A DNA stretch of 57,080 bases. It comes from Oscillibacter sp. ER4. Lineage in GTDB: Bacteria > Bacillota > Clostridia > Oscillospirales > Oscillospiraceae. Of the stretch, positions 46,703-54,480 are shown in pieces. Numbering within the stretch: position 1 is the stretch's first letter; the number at the start of each line of letters is the position of its first letter. The translations under genes were made by a program, and so were the position numbers. The notes under the pieces were generated by a model. That model was not told the origin of the DNA. It searched no databases and worked only from the letters and a program-made list of their open reading frames with translations. The stretch lies in NCBI RefSeq assembly GCF_000765235.1, contig NZ_JPJG01000019.1:1-57080 (forward strand), in the 5' to 3' direction.

Positions 46703-47398
46703 ATGAGCATTGCTGAAAACATCGCGCGCGTGCGCGCAAACATCGCCGCGGCCGCCAAAGAGGCGGGCCGCAATGTAAGCGAAATTACCCTCGTCGGCGC
46801 GAGCAAGATGAACGACGCGGACGCCTGCCGCGCCGCCATCGCCGCGGGCATCGACGTGCTGGGCGAGAACCGCGAGCAGGAGATGACGAAAAAGCTCGCC
46901 GAGCACGCCTATGACGGCGCGCCCCTGCACTTTATCGGCCACCTCCAGCGCAACAAGGTGAAAAATGTCGTCGGCAAGGTCGCGATGATCGAATCGGTCG
47001 GCTCGCTCGAGCTGCTCTCGACCATCGACAAGCAGGCTGAGAAGCTGGGCATCGTGCAGGATATCCTGCTTGAGGTGAATATCGGCGGCGAGGAGGCCAA
47101 GAGCGGCTTTGCGCCCGAGAGCCTGGAGCAGGCGGCGGAAGAGGCCAAAAAGTGCGCAAATGTCCGCGTGCGCGGCCTCATGTGTATCCCGCCGGTCGCC
47201 GAGGGCGAGCACGGCAGCCTGCCCTACTTTGAAAAAGTTCATGCACTTTTTGTTGACATCAATGCCAAGTTGTATGATAATACACTTGATATACTGTCAA
47301 TGGGCATGAGCGGCGACTATGAAGACGCGGTGCGCGCAGGCGCGACGATGGTGCGCGTCGGCACGGCGATCTTCGGCGCCCGCAATTATACGATTTGA
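46703..47398 (+). CDS. ylmE: YggS/YlmE-family pyridoxal-phosphate-binding protein
   Basis: The 231-residue PLP-binding protein has the TIM-barrel signature of the YggS/PROSC family, with K35 in VGASKMN as the PLP lysine. IGHLQRNKVKNV, LEVNIGGEEAKSGF and the C-terminal VRVGTAIFG are also present. The family keeps cellular PLP and amino-acid balance and has no known catalytic reaction. It lies before sepF as ylmE does in Bacillus. It starts 2 nt after the HlyD-like gene. A TTGACA-17-GATAAT promoter lies inside its 3' part. Confidence 0.93.
   Translation: MSIAENIARVRANIAAAAKEAGRNVSEITLVGASKMNDADACRAAIAAGIDVLGENREQEMTKKLAEHAYDGAPLHFIGHLQRNKVKNVVGKVAMIESVGSLELLSTIDKQAEKLGIVQDILLEVNIGGEEAKSGFAPESLEQAAEEAKKCANVRVRGLMCIPPVAEGEHGSLPYFEKVHALFVDINAKLYDNTLDILSMGMSGDYEDAVRAGATMVRVGTAIFGARNYTI
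47253..47281 (+). promoter_or_regulatory. Internal promoter for sepF and divIVA inside ylmE
   Basis: A perfect TTGACA, a 17-nt spacer and GATAAT lie in a stretch of AT-rich codons (VDINAKLYDNTLDIL) that differs from the GC-rich codon use around it. The promoter is 137 nt before sepF. Confidence 0.55.
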
Positions 47399-47417
47399 TC
47401 GAGGAGGTCTTGATACC

Positions 47418-47873
47418 ATGGGTATTTTGGATGATCTGAAAAAGTGGGCTCACCCCTACGAGGATGAGGACGAGGAATATGAAGATGATTTCCCCGATCT
47501 GAGAGACCGCGGCGACACGGGCGCCTTTGCCGACCGCCGCAGCGCCGAGCGCAAGGCGGAGGACCGCCGCAACAAGGTCGTGAACATCAACGCGACCACG
47601 CAGCTCAAGGTCGTGCTCGTCAAGCCCGAGCGCTTTGAAAACGCGAGCGAGATCGCCGACCATCTGAAGGAAAAGCGCACGGTGGTCATCAACCTTGAGT
47701 CCACGAACAAGGACATTGCAAGAAGACTGATCGACTTCCTCTCCGGCGTGGCCTACGCGGGCGAGGGCAAGATCAAAAAGGTCGCGGCCAACACGTACAT
47801 CATCACGCCCTATCATGTGGATATCATGGGCGATCTGATCGACGAGCTGGAAAATAACGGCCTCTACCTGTAA
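47418..47873 (+). CDS. sepF: Cell division protein SepF
   Basis: SepF tethers FtsZ to the membrane and bundles it at the septum. The 151-residue protein has the amphipathic N-terminal anchor (MGILDDLKKWAHPYEDE), an acidic and basic linker, and the SepF core (KVVLVKPERFENASEIADHL, then VVINLESTNKDIARRLIDFL). GAGGAGG precedes the ATG. The frame is open upstream inside ylmE. It stands next to divIVA as in many Firmicutes. Confidence 0.94.
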   Translation: MGILDDLKKWAHPYEDEDEEYEDDFPDLRDRGDTGAFADRRSAERKAEDRRNKVVNINATTQLKVVLVKPERFENASEIADHLKEKRTVVINLESTNKDIARRLIDFLSGVAYAGEGKIKKVAANTYIITPYHVDIMGDLIDELENNGLYL

Positions 47874-47894
47874 AGAAACGGAGAGTGGGATAGT

Positions 47895-48626
47895 ATGCTG
47901 ACACCGCAGGAAGTTTCCGGCCGCGCTTTCAGCAAAGCGGCCTTCGGTGGATATAATATGGCGATGGTCGACGAGTTTCTCGACGAGCTGACCGACGATT
48001 ATACCTCGCTCTATAAAGAAAACGCCGCCCTCAAGGCCAAGCTCAAGGTGCTGGTCGACAAGGTGGAGGAGTACCGCGCGACGGAGGATTCCATGCGCGC
48101 CGCCCTCCTGACCGCCCAGCGCATGGCCAACACCATGGTCGAAGAGGCCGAGGAGAAGAAAAAGGCCATGCTCGTCGGCGCGGAGGACGAAGCCCGCGCC
48201 AAGATCGGCGCGCTGCAGAGCGATGTCGAGCTTGAGCAGCGCCGATTGAACGCGGCCAAGGCCGCGACGGCGGAATTTTTGCAGAAGACGCGCGAGCTTG
48301 CGCAGGCGCAGCTTGCGCTCATCGAGCGCGCGCCCGACCTGACGCCCGAGGAGATCGCGGGCGGCGAAAAGGCCGAGCAGAAGGCCGAGGCCGACGTGAA
48401 CGCCATCGAGGAAAAGATCCTCGCGTCCTTCTGCCCCGCGGCGGAGGAGGCCGCGCCCGAAAAGACGCAGGAGACCGCTCCGGCGGAAGAGCAGAGCGCG
48501 CCGAAGGCCGAAGAGCCCAAGGCAGAGCCGCTCGAGCCGGACGACAGCCCGTTTGTAGAAACGGCCAGCCATGCCATCCGTCTGGATGACCTCAAGTTCG
48601 GCCGCAACTATCACGGAGAAGAGTAA
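47895..48626 (+). CDS. divIVA: DivIVA-family cell division/polarity protein
   Basis: The 243-residue coiled-coil protein begins MLTPQEVSGRAFSKAAFGGYNMAMVDEFLDEL (shown in part: the GGYNMAMVDEFLD membrane-binding loop is typical). A long coiled coil follows (about 35-150). The C-terminus is low-complexity, rich in Glu, Ala and Pro. DivIVA marks curved membrane at septum and poles. GGAGAG precedes the ATG. A compound terminator ends the unit. Confidence 0.92.
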   Translation: MLTPQEVSGRAFSKAAFGGYNMAMVDEFLDELTDDYTSLYKENAALKAKLKVLVDKVEEYRATEDSMRAALLTAQRMANTMVEEAEEKKKAMLVGAEDEARAKIGALQSDVELEQRRLNAAKAATAEFLQKTRELAQAQLALIERAPDLTPEEIAGGEKAEQKAEADVNAIEEKILASFCPAAEEAAPEKTQETAPAEEQSAPKAEEPKAEPLEPDDSPFVETASHAIRLDDLKFGRNYHGEE

Positions 48627-48630
48627 CAGC

Positions 48631-48692
48631 AAAAGGGCGGTTTTGGCCGGCTCCACAGAGGAGCCGGTTTCAGACCGCCCTTTTATTTTTTC
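48631..48692 (+). terminator. Compound terminator after divIVA
   Basis: An outer stem AAAAGGGCGGT/ACCGCCCTTTT encloses an inner stem CCGGCTCC/GGAGCCGG. The T tract ATTTTTTC follows. Confidence 0.88.
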
Positions 48693-48723
48693 TTTGGCCG
48701 CAGCGCGGTGAAAAGGAGACGAC

Positions 48724-49602
48724 ATGAACAAAAAGCCCATCATCGCCTTTCTCTACGACTTTGACAAGACCCTCTGCACGACCGACATGCAGGACTATAC
48801 GTTCATCCCCTCGCTCGGCTACACGCCCGGCGAGTTCTGGAGCATCGCGAATTCCTTCGGCTTTGAGAACCGCATGGACGGCCTGCTCGCCTACATGTAC
48901 ACGATGATCGAGGAGTGCCGCAAAAAGGGCATCCGCCTGGACCGCGACTACCTCGTCTCCTGCGGGCATGCGATCGAGCTGTTCCCCGGCGTGCAGGACT
49001 GGTTCTCGCGCATCAACGCCTTCGGCGAAACGCTGGGCGTGGAGATCGAGCACTACGTGCTCTCCTCCGGCCTGCGCGAAATCATCGAGGGCAGCGGCGT
49101 GAGCCACGAATTTAAGGAAATTTACGCCTGTGAGTTTTTCTACAACGAAGAGGGCCTCGCCTCGTGGCCGAAGCTCGACGTCAACTTCACAAACAAGACC
49201 CAGTTTGTCTACCGCATCAACAAGGGAATACTCGACGTCGCGAAGGACAAGGAGCTCAACGCCTCGATGCCCGACGACTCCAAGCGCATTCCGTTCACGA
49301 ACATGATTTACATCGGCGACGGCCTTTCCGACGTGCCGTGCATGAAGATGATGCGCGCCTACGGCGGGCAGGCCGTGGCCGTGTATCAGGACAGCAACCG
49401 CGCGGGCGTGGAGGACCTGCTCGCCAAGGGGCGCGTGGACTTCATCTTCCCCGCGGACTACCGCGACGGGACGCTCTTTGACGAGACGATGAAAAATATC
49501 GTCCGCAAGATCGCCATCGCCGACGCGCTGGCCGAGGAAAACCAGCAGCAGCTCCGCTCGCTCGGCCGGAGCGAGGTGCCGCAGCAGGTGGGGCTGTTCT
49601 GA
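48724..49602 (+). CDS. HAD-superfamily phosphatase-like protein
   Basis: The 292-residue protein has HAD motif I DFDKTL (D12, D14), a helical cap region, motif II in LSSGLREII, and motif IV GDGLSDVPCMKM. The motif set is of the phosphoserine-phosphatase type, but the substrate is unknown. It seems catalytically intact, unlike the HAD-like protein near 20 kb. AAGGAG precedes the ATG. Its TGA overlaps the rlmA ATG by one base. Confidence 0.85.
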   Translation: MNKKPIIAFLYDFDKTLCTTDMQDYTFIPSLGYTPGEFWSIANSFGFENRMDGLLAYMYTMIEECRKKGIRLDRDYLVSCGHAIELFPGVQDWFSRINAFGETLGVEIEHYVLSSGLREIIEGSGVSHEFKEIYACEFFYNEEGLASWPKLDVNFTNKTQFVYRINKGILDVAKDKELNASMPDDSKRIPFTNMIYIGDGLSDVPCMKMMRAYGGQAVAVYQDSNRAGVEDLLAKGRVDFIFPADYRDGTLFDETMKNIVRKIAIADALAEENQQQLRSLGRSEVPQQVGLF

Positions 49603-50417
49603 TGGTCAATTTGCGCTGCCCCGTCTGCGCTGGGGCGCTTGAAAAACGCGCGGGGGCCTATCTCTGCCCGAAAAACCACAGCTTTGACATCGCCAAGAGC
49701 GGATACGTCAACCTCCTGCTCAACTCCTCGCAGGGCCACCACGGGGATGACAAGCTCATGGTACGCGCCCGCCGCGACTTTTTGGACAAGGGCTATTACG
49801 ACCGCTTCATCGCCGCCGTTGCGGACGCCGCGGCGGAGTTCACGCCGCAGGAGGCGACGGTCCTCGACGCAGGCTGCGGCGAGGGGATTTATTCTCTTGC
49901 CGTTCTGCGCGCCATCGAAAAAGCGGGCAAGCACGGCGAGCTTTTAGGCGTCGACATCTCGAAGACCGCGCTCCAGTACGCATCGAAGCGCTCGCCGGAC
50001 TTCACGCTCTGTGTCGCCTCGTGCGCGCACCTGCCGGTCGAAGACGGCAGCGTCGACGAGGTGCTCAATATCTTCTCCCCTTTCGTGCCGGAGGAATTTG
50101 CGCGCGTGCTGAAGCCGGGCGGCTATCTTCTGCGCGCCTATCCCCTGCGCGAGCATCTGTGGGAGCTCAAAGCGCTCATCTACGACACGCCGCGCGACAA
50201 CCCGCCCACGCCGCTTACGACCGAGGGCTTCACGCTCGTCGAAACGCGCGAAGTGCGCGATATCATTCATTTATCCTGTAATGAGGATATTCTATCTTTG
50301 TTCCGCATGACACCATACTATTATAAAACTGGCGCTAAAGACCAGCAAAAGGCTGAGCGAGCTCAGGAGCTGGATGTTCAATTAGCGTTTGGACTTGCTG
50401 TTTATCAAAAGGATTGA
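49602..50417 (+). CDS. rlmA: 23S rRNA (guanine-N1)-methyltransferase RlmA family
   Basis: The 271-residue enzyme has an N-terminal zinc site (C6, C9, C22, H26) and the KSGYVNLLL segment typical of RlmA. A class I SAM fold follows with LDAGCGEGIYS and a GVDISKTAL motif. RlmA methylates G745 or G748 of 23S rRNA, depending on type. The last 50 or so codons (after about 50265) use AT-rich codons, unlike the rest, just before a repeat element. It is translationally coupled to the HAD gene. Confidence 0.9.
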   Translation: MVNLRCPVCAGALEKRAGAYLCPKNHSFDIAKSGYVNLLLNSSQGHHGDDKLMVRARRDFLDKGYYDRFIAAVADAAAEFTPQEATVLDAGCGEGIYSLAVLRAIEKAGKHGELLGVDISKTALQYASKRSPDFTLCVASCAHLPVEDGSVDEVLNIFSPFVPEEFARVLKPGGYLLRAYPLREHLWELKALIYDTPRDNPPTPLTTEGFTLVETREVRDIIHLSCNEDILSLFRMTPYYYKTGAKDQQKAERAQELDVQLAFGLAVYQKD

Positions 50418-50420
50418 TAA

Positions 50421-50534
50421 TGTTCCCGCACCTGTGCGGGAGGGAGTTCCCTGCGCCGCGCAGGGGTGCAAGTCAAAGGGGCCATTCTCTTTCGCAAAAG
50501 AGAATGGCCCCTTTGGAACCCCAAGAGAAAGGCT
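50421..50534 (-). repeat. Palindromic intergenic repeat, family 2, copy B
   Basis: A perfect 18-bp palindrome has arms at 50475-50492 and 50497-50514 (AAAGGGGCCATTCTCTTT). The minus-strand motif CCTTTCTCTTGGGG lies at about 50519-50532. A GC-rich hairpin (CTGCGC/GCGCAG) adjoins. The orientation is opposite to copies A and C. Confidence 0.75.
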
Positions 50535-50899
50535 TTTAATTGGCAGTCTCAGGCTTGAATGCCCTTTTTGCCTCTGGAATGAAACTGCCTGCGCGGCGAA
50601 GCCGCGTTTAGAGTTGCTATACGACTTGCCTCTGCTTCTACTACCCGCTGCCGCTCTGCTGATCTTGTAGAAGTGCAGCCTAATTTCCGTCTATCGCCAG
50701 CCTCATCAATGCGGCGAGCGCAGCAATGCCGCTATTTCGCACGCAGTCCGCCGCCAAGCAAACGTCACTCGCGCCTCACGATAGTAAGGCGCGGTTGCAA
50801 GCGGTCACGACTCGCAGGGATTCATGGCGAAGCCATGTACACCGCACTTACATTGCACAGCGCGTGCAGCTCTTCAAGATCGAGACTGCCAATGTGCGG

Positions 50900-51030
50900 G
50901 GTCGAGGGGGAAGGCCCCTCGTCCTTTCTCTTGGGGGATTAAAAGGGGGATATTCTCTTTCTGAGAAAGAGAATATCCCCCTTTAACGCACCCCCGCACG
51001 GTGCGAGAGCTCCCCCTGCCGCGCAGCGCG
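50900..51030 (+). repeat. Palindromic intergenic repeat, family 2, copy C
   Basis: A first hairpin (GAGGGG/CCCCTC, about 50904-50921), the motif CCTTTCTCTTGGGGG, then a perfect palindrome with 20-bp arms at 50942-50961 and 50965-50984 (AAAGGGGGATATTCTCTTTC). Further GC hairpins extend to the end of the next gene, whose stop codon is at 51036. Confidence 0.75.
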
Positions 51031-51035
51031 CGGCA

Positions 51036-52154
51036 TTATAATCTTTTTCCATACATGAAAAGATCACATTTGAGCATGCCATTGTACAACTTACGTTTCT
51101 TATCGGCAAAGCGCCCGTAGCAGCGCTCAAAGTCAGGATGTGACGACAGCACATACACCCGCCAGGTGTCGGGCAGCTTGTCCATCGCCTTGCCGAAGGC
51201 TTTATAGAGCTCGCCCGCCTCTTCGCGCTCAAGAAGCCGCTCGCCATACGGCGGGTTCGTCACGATGCGGCCATACAAGCCGCCCCAGTGGAAACGCGTG
51301 GCGTCGTCGACCTCGAACTTGACGATGTCGTCGACCTCGGCGAGCTCGGCGTTGTGGCGCGAGAGCTCGACGGCGTCGGGGTCGATGTCGCCGCCCCAGA
51401 TCTCGTACTTGCCGTGGAACTCGTTGTCCATGGCCTCGTCGGCTGCGTCGAGCCAGAGCATTTTATCGAGCGTGGCCCAGTGCTGGGCGGCAAAGCTGCG
51501 GTTGAGGCCCGGCGCACGGTTGCGCGCGATGAGCGCCGCCTCGATGGCGATGGTGCCGCTGCCGCAGAAGGGGTCACAGAACGGGTCGCGCCCATTGTAG
51601 TGCGAGAGCTTGACCATCGCGGCGGCGAGCGTTTCCTTGAGGGGGGCCGCCACGCCGTGGGCGCGGTAGCCGCGCTTGTAAAGGCCCTCGCCCGAGGTGT
51701 CGAGCCCGACGGTCACTTCGTCCTTCATGATGGAAAAGCGCACCTGATAGCGCCGCCCCGTTTCGGGGAACTGCGCGATGCCGTAGGCCGCGCTCAGGCG
51801 GTCGACGACCGCCTTTTTGACGATCGACTGGCAGGCGGGTACGGAGTGGAGCGTCGAGTTGATGGAATAGCCCACGACGGGGAATTCGCCCTCGCGCGGG
51901 ATCCAGTCCTCCCAGTGCACCGCGCGCACGCCCTGAAAGAGCGATTCAAAATCCGTCGCGCGGAACTTATGCAGAACTAGAATGACGCGCGCACCGCAGC
52001 GCAGATTGATGTTGAGGCGCGCGATGTCGCGCGCTTCGCCGCGGCAGAGGACGCGGCCATTCTCGACGCGCACATCAGAAAGCCCCAGCTTTTTGATCTC
52101 ATCGCCAACGAGACTTTCCAGTCCCAGCAGGCAGGGAATGACAAATTCCAGCAT
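51036..52154 (-). CDS. THUMP-domain class I RNA methyltransferase (RlmL-N/YpsC type)
   Basis: The 372-residue enzyme has an N-terminal ferredoxin-like and THUMP region (about 1-165) that binds RNA. A Rossmann methyltransferase domain follows with DPFCGSGTIAIEAAL and the catalytic TNPPYGER loop. This fits N2-guanine methylation of 23S rRNA as in RlmL. The start used (MLEFVIPC) follows GGGAG and fits the family; 17 more codons are open upstream. A minus-strand promoter lies at 52186-52213. Confidence 0.9.
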   Translation of the reverse strand: MLEFVIPCLLGLESLVGDEIKKLGLSDVRVENGRVLCRGEARDIARLNINLRCGARVILVLHKFRATDFESLFQGVRAVHWEDWIPREGEFPVVGYSINSTLHSVPACQSIVKKAVVDRLSAAYGIAQFPETGRRYQVRFSIMKDEVTVGLDTSGEGLYKRGYRAHGVAAPLKETLAAAMVKLSHYNGRDPFCDPFCGSGTIAIEAALIARNRAPGLNRSFAAQHWATLDKMLWLDAADEAMDNEFHGKYEIWGGDIDPDAVELSRHNAELAEVDDIVKFEVDDATRFHWGGLYGRIVTNPPYGERLLEREEAGELYKAFGKAMDKLPDTWRVYVLSSHPDFERCYGRFADKKRKLYNGMLKCDLFMYGKRL

Positions 52155-52185
52155 AATAACGCTCCCGAAAAAATGATTTGACTTT

Positions 52186-52213
52186 AGTATAGCGGATGGG
52201 AACAAAAAAGCAA
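52186..52213 (-). promoter_or_regulatory. Promoter of the THUMP methyltransferase
   Basis: On the minus strand, TTGCTT, a 16-nt spacer and TATACT. Confidence 0.55.
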
Positions 52214-52256
52214 TCGCCGCGTCAAAATAAGCATGGTAAAGCGGTGGAGCGTGTGG

Positions 52257-52358
52257 TACAATAGGAAAAACAGCGCGGAAAGCGCGCTGTCACATGGATG
52301 TAACATCAAACTTGCGCGAAATTTTCCGAAAAAATACGGAATGCAACACTAAAGTTGC
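52257..52358 (+). promoter_or_regulatory. Leader region of the XRE-NfeD gene
   Basis: A TACAAT -10-like box (52257-52262, weak -35) is followed by a stem ACAGCGCG/CGCGCTGT (about 52270-52290) without a T tract. A dyad GCAAC-ACTAAA-GTTGC (52343-52358) follows and could be an operator for the XRE protein itself. Confidence 0.35.
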
Positions 52359-52417
52359 TGGAAATGGACGCGCGGTTTTGCTATCTTATCCTCAGACAGA
52401 GAAACGGAGGGAACGCA

Positions 52418-53257
52418 ATGGCATTTGGCGAGCGGCTCCAGGAGGTCCGCAAACGCAGCGGACTGACGCAGGAGGAATTTGCCGAACAGCTTCAGGTCTC
52501 GCGCCAGTCGGTCTCGCGCTGGGAGTCGGGCCGCGGCTACCCTGAGATGGAGAAGATCATCTTCATCTGCAACCGCTACGGCGTAACGATGGACGAGCTG
52601 TTCAAAGAAGAAGTCCCCACCCCCGGCGAGCCGCCGGTCGAAGCCCCGCTGCTGTCCGCGCGCACGCTCGGCAGCGAGTTGTCAAACCTGTACGCGAATC
52701 TGTCACCCTACAACAAAAGCATCGGGATCATGCTGCTGACCGTCATCGCGATGATCGGTCCGGCATACGTCTACTGTATGCGCAGTTTGAAAGGAGGAGC
52801 AGATGAAATGATGACCATTATCTGGATCACCGCCATCATCATCTTCGGCATTGCCGAGGCGGCGACGGCGGGGCTGATGTCGATCTGGTTCGTCGTGGGC
52901 GCGGTGGCCGCGCTGGTGGCGACGGAGCTGGGCGCGGCGCTGTGGCTGCAATTCGCGGTCTTCCTGATCGTATCCATTCTGGCGCTCATCGCAACAAGGC
53001 CCCTTGCGCGCAAGATGCTGGATAAGACTATCGTGCCCACGAATGCCGACCGTGTGCTGCACCACGAGGCCAAGGTGACCGAAACGGTGGACAACGAGAA
53101 CGCCACGGGCGCTGTGTACATCGACGGCAAGACATGGACGGCGCGCAGCGAAGACGGCAATATCATCCCTAAGGGGAAAATGGTAAGAATCGTTCGCATG
53201 GAGGGCGTTAAGCTCTACGTGCGCGAGAGTAAAGAACCCAGCGAGAGAAGAGAGTAA
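52418..53257 (+). CDS. XRE-type HTH / NfeD fusion membrane protein
   Basis: The 279-residue frame joins two parts. Residues 1-60 form a Cro/C1-type helix-turn-helix (GLTQEEFAEQLQVSRQSVSRWE). A linker and a membrane helix (102-120) follow. From M131 a complete short NfeD protein begins: three to four membrane helices (about 133-195), then an OB-fold (205-270). NfeD proteins work with SPFH proteins in membrane domains, and the next gene is SPFH. ACGGAGGG precedes the ATG. A second ribosome site stands before M131, so NfeD may also be made alone. Confidence 0.82.
   Translation: MAFGERLQEVRKRSGLTQEEFAEQLQVSRQSVSRWESGRGYPEMEKIIFICNRYGVTMDELFKEEVPTPGEPPVEAPLLSARTLGSELSNLYANLSPYNKSIGIMLLTVIAMIGPAYVYCMRSLKGGADEMMTIIWITAIIIFGIAEAATAGLMSIWFVVGAVAALVATELGAALWLQFAVFLIVSILALIATRPLARKMLDKTIVPTNADRVLHHEAKVTETVDNENATGAVYIDGKTWTARSEDGNIIPKGKMVRIVRMEGVKLYVRESKEPSERRE
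52792..52813 (+). promoter_or_regulatory. Internal ribosome site and start for stand-alone NfeD
   Basis: AGGAGG (52792-52797) lies 10 nt before an in-frame ATG-ATG pair at 52808, exactly where the NfeD domain begins. Confidence 0.6.
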
Positions 53258-53293
53258 ACCCAAACTACACAACATTTTAGGAGGAAAAGAACT

Positions 53294-54232
53294 ATGCAAT
53301 GGATCGGCTATATCGGTATCGGCATTTTAGTGCTGCTGGTGCTTCTGGTGCTTGTCACGAACATCCAGATCGTGCAGCAGTCGCGCGCCTACGTCGTTGA
53401 GCGCCTCGGCGCTTACAGCGCGACATGGGGCGTGGGCCTGCACTTCAAAATTCCGTTTTTCGAGCGCGTTGTGAAGAAGGTCAGCCTCAAAGAGCAGGTG
53501 GCCGACTTCGATCCCCAGCCCGTCATCACGAAGGATAACGTCACGATGCAGATCGACACGGTCATCTACTTCCAGATCACCGACCCCAAGCTCTACACCT
53601 ATGGTGTCGAGCACCCGATGAACGCCATCGAGAACCTGACGGCGACGACCCTTCGTAACATCATCGGCGAGATGGAGCTCGACCAGTCGCTCACGAGCCG
53701 CGATGTCATCAACGCCAAGATGCGCTCTATCCTCGATGAGGCCACCGACCCGTGGGGCATCAAGGTCAACCGCGTGGAGCTCAAGAACATCCTGCCGCCG
53801 CGTGAGATCCAGAACGCGATGGAAAAGCAGATGAAGGCCGAGCGCGAACGCCGCGAGTCCATCTTGCAGGCCGAGGGCCAGAAGCAGTCCCAGATCCTCG
53901 TGGCCGAGGGCGAAAAGCAGTCCACCATCCTGCGCGCGGACGCCGAAAAGCAGGCGGCCATCCTCAAGGCCGAGGCCGAGCGTCAGGCCGCCATCCTCAA
54001 GGCCGAGGGTGAAGCGCAGGCCATCCTGAACGTGCAGCAGGCACTTGCCGACTCCATCAAGATGCTCAATGAGGCCAACCCCAACGAGCAGGTCATCAAG
54101 ATCAAGGCGCTCGAATCGTTCGAAAAGGCCGCCGACGGTCAGGCGACGAAGATCATCGTCCCGAGCGAGATTCAGAGCCTCGCCGGTCTCGCCGCGAGCT
54201 TTAAGGGGCTGCTTGAAGAAGACAAGAAGTAA
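53294..54232 (+). CDS. SPFH/stomatin-like (band 7) membrane protein
   Basis: The 312-residue protein has an N-terminal membrane helix (about 5-24), an SPFH domain (25-180) and a long helical tail. The tail contains a run of near-repeats built on AEGEKQ/ADAEKQ/AEAERQ units (about 190-235). It is of the QmcA/stomatin group, which forms large ring or cage oligomers with NfeD proteins. AGGAGG precedes the ATG. It follows the XRE-NfeD gene by 36 nt and closes the unit at a strong terminator. Confidence 0.93.
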   Translation: MQWIGYIGIGILVLLVLLVLVTNIQIVQQSRAYVVERLGAYSATWGVGLHFKIPFFERVVKKVSLKEQVADFDPQPVITKDNVTMQIDTVIYFQITDPKLYTYGVEHPMNAIENLTATTLRNIIGEMELDQSLTSRDVINAKMRSILDEATDPWGIKVNRVELKNILPPREIQNAMEKQMKAERERRESILQAEGQKQSQILVAEGEKQSTILRADAEKQAAILKAEAERQAAILKAEGEAQAILNVQQALADSIKMLNEANPNEQVIKIKALESFEKAADGQATKIIVPSEIQSLAGLAASFKGLLEEDKK

Positions 54233-54233
54233 T

Positions 54234-54264
54234 TTCAAAAAAGAGGCAGAGCCTCTTTTTTGAA
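54234..54264 (+). terminator. Terminator of the NfeD-SPFH unit
   Basis: Perfect 14-bp arms TTCAAAAAAGAGGC/GCCTCTTTTTTGAA with a 3-nt loop, just after the SPFH stop. It is H1 of composite repeat copy 4. Confidence 0.9.
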
Positions 54265-54406
54265 AAAGCCGCACTCCGCTTCGTGCCTTGCCGCCCTTGG
54301 CGGCTGCGACACGCGCGGAGCGAGAGGAGTAAATCGCCACGCGCCGGTCGCGGCGATTTACAACCTCAATTTTTTCCGCGTCTGCGGACGCGGAATTCTG
54401 CGAAGC
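54234..54406 (+). repeat. Composite four-hairpin element, family 1, copy 4
   Basis: H1 is the SPFH terminator. H2 has CTCCGC/GCGGAG, CGTG/CACG and CCGCC/GGCGG. H3 is TAAATCGCC/GGCGATTTA (54330-54338 with 54352-54360). H4 is TTCCGCGTC/GACGCGGAA (54374-54382 with 54387-54395). The tail is CTGCGAAGC. Stem sequences differ from the other copies, yet pairing is kept. Confidence 0.78.
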
Positions 54407-54420
54407 ATTTTGTCATAGTC

Positions 54421-54461
54421 AAAAAAGGAAGAGGTTCCCATCGGGAACCTCTTCCTTTTTT
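54421..54461. terminator. Bidirectional terminator before the 158-residue gene
   Basis: AAAAAAGGAAGAGGTTCCC pairs with GGGAACCTCTTCCTTTTTT around a 3-nt loop (perfect arms). It ends the minus-strand gene that follows. Confidence 0.9.
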
Positions 54462-54480
54462 GATGTAAGGTGTTGCGAAC

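Larger units (their letters stand above)
50418..51035. other. 0.6-kb gene-free inverted-repeat locus
   Basis: No convincing gene lies here. Copies B and C of repeat family 2 face each other at the ends. Just inside them, ATTGGCAGTCTC-3 nt-CTTGAA (50539-50559) is mirrored by TTCAAG-3 nt-GAGACTGCCAAT (50873-50893), giving 12 + 6 bp inverted arms. The 310-nt centre has no coding signal I can see; it contains hairpins such as GCGCGGC/GCCGCG-type stems. The whole could be a non-coding mobile element. Confidence 0.6.

Noticed and set aside
50389-50986. Small open frames in the 0.6-kb interval after rlmA
   Set aside because: They lack ribosome sites, have basic low-complexity translations, and run through the palindromes and inverted repeats.
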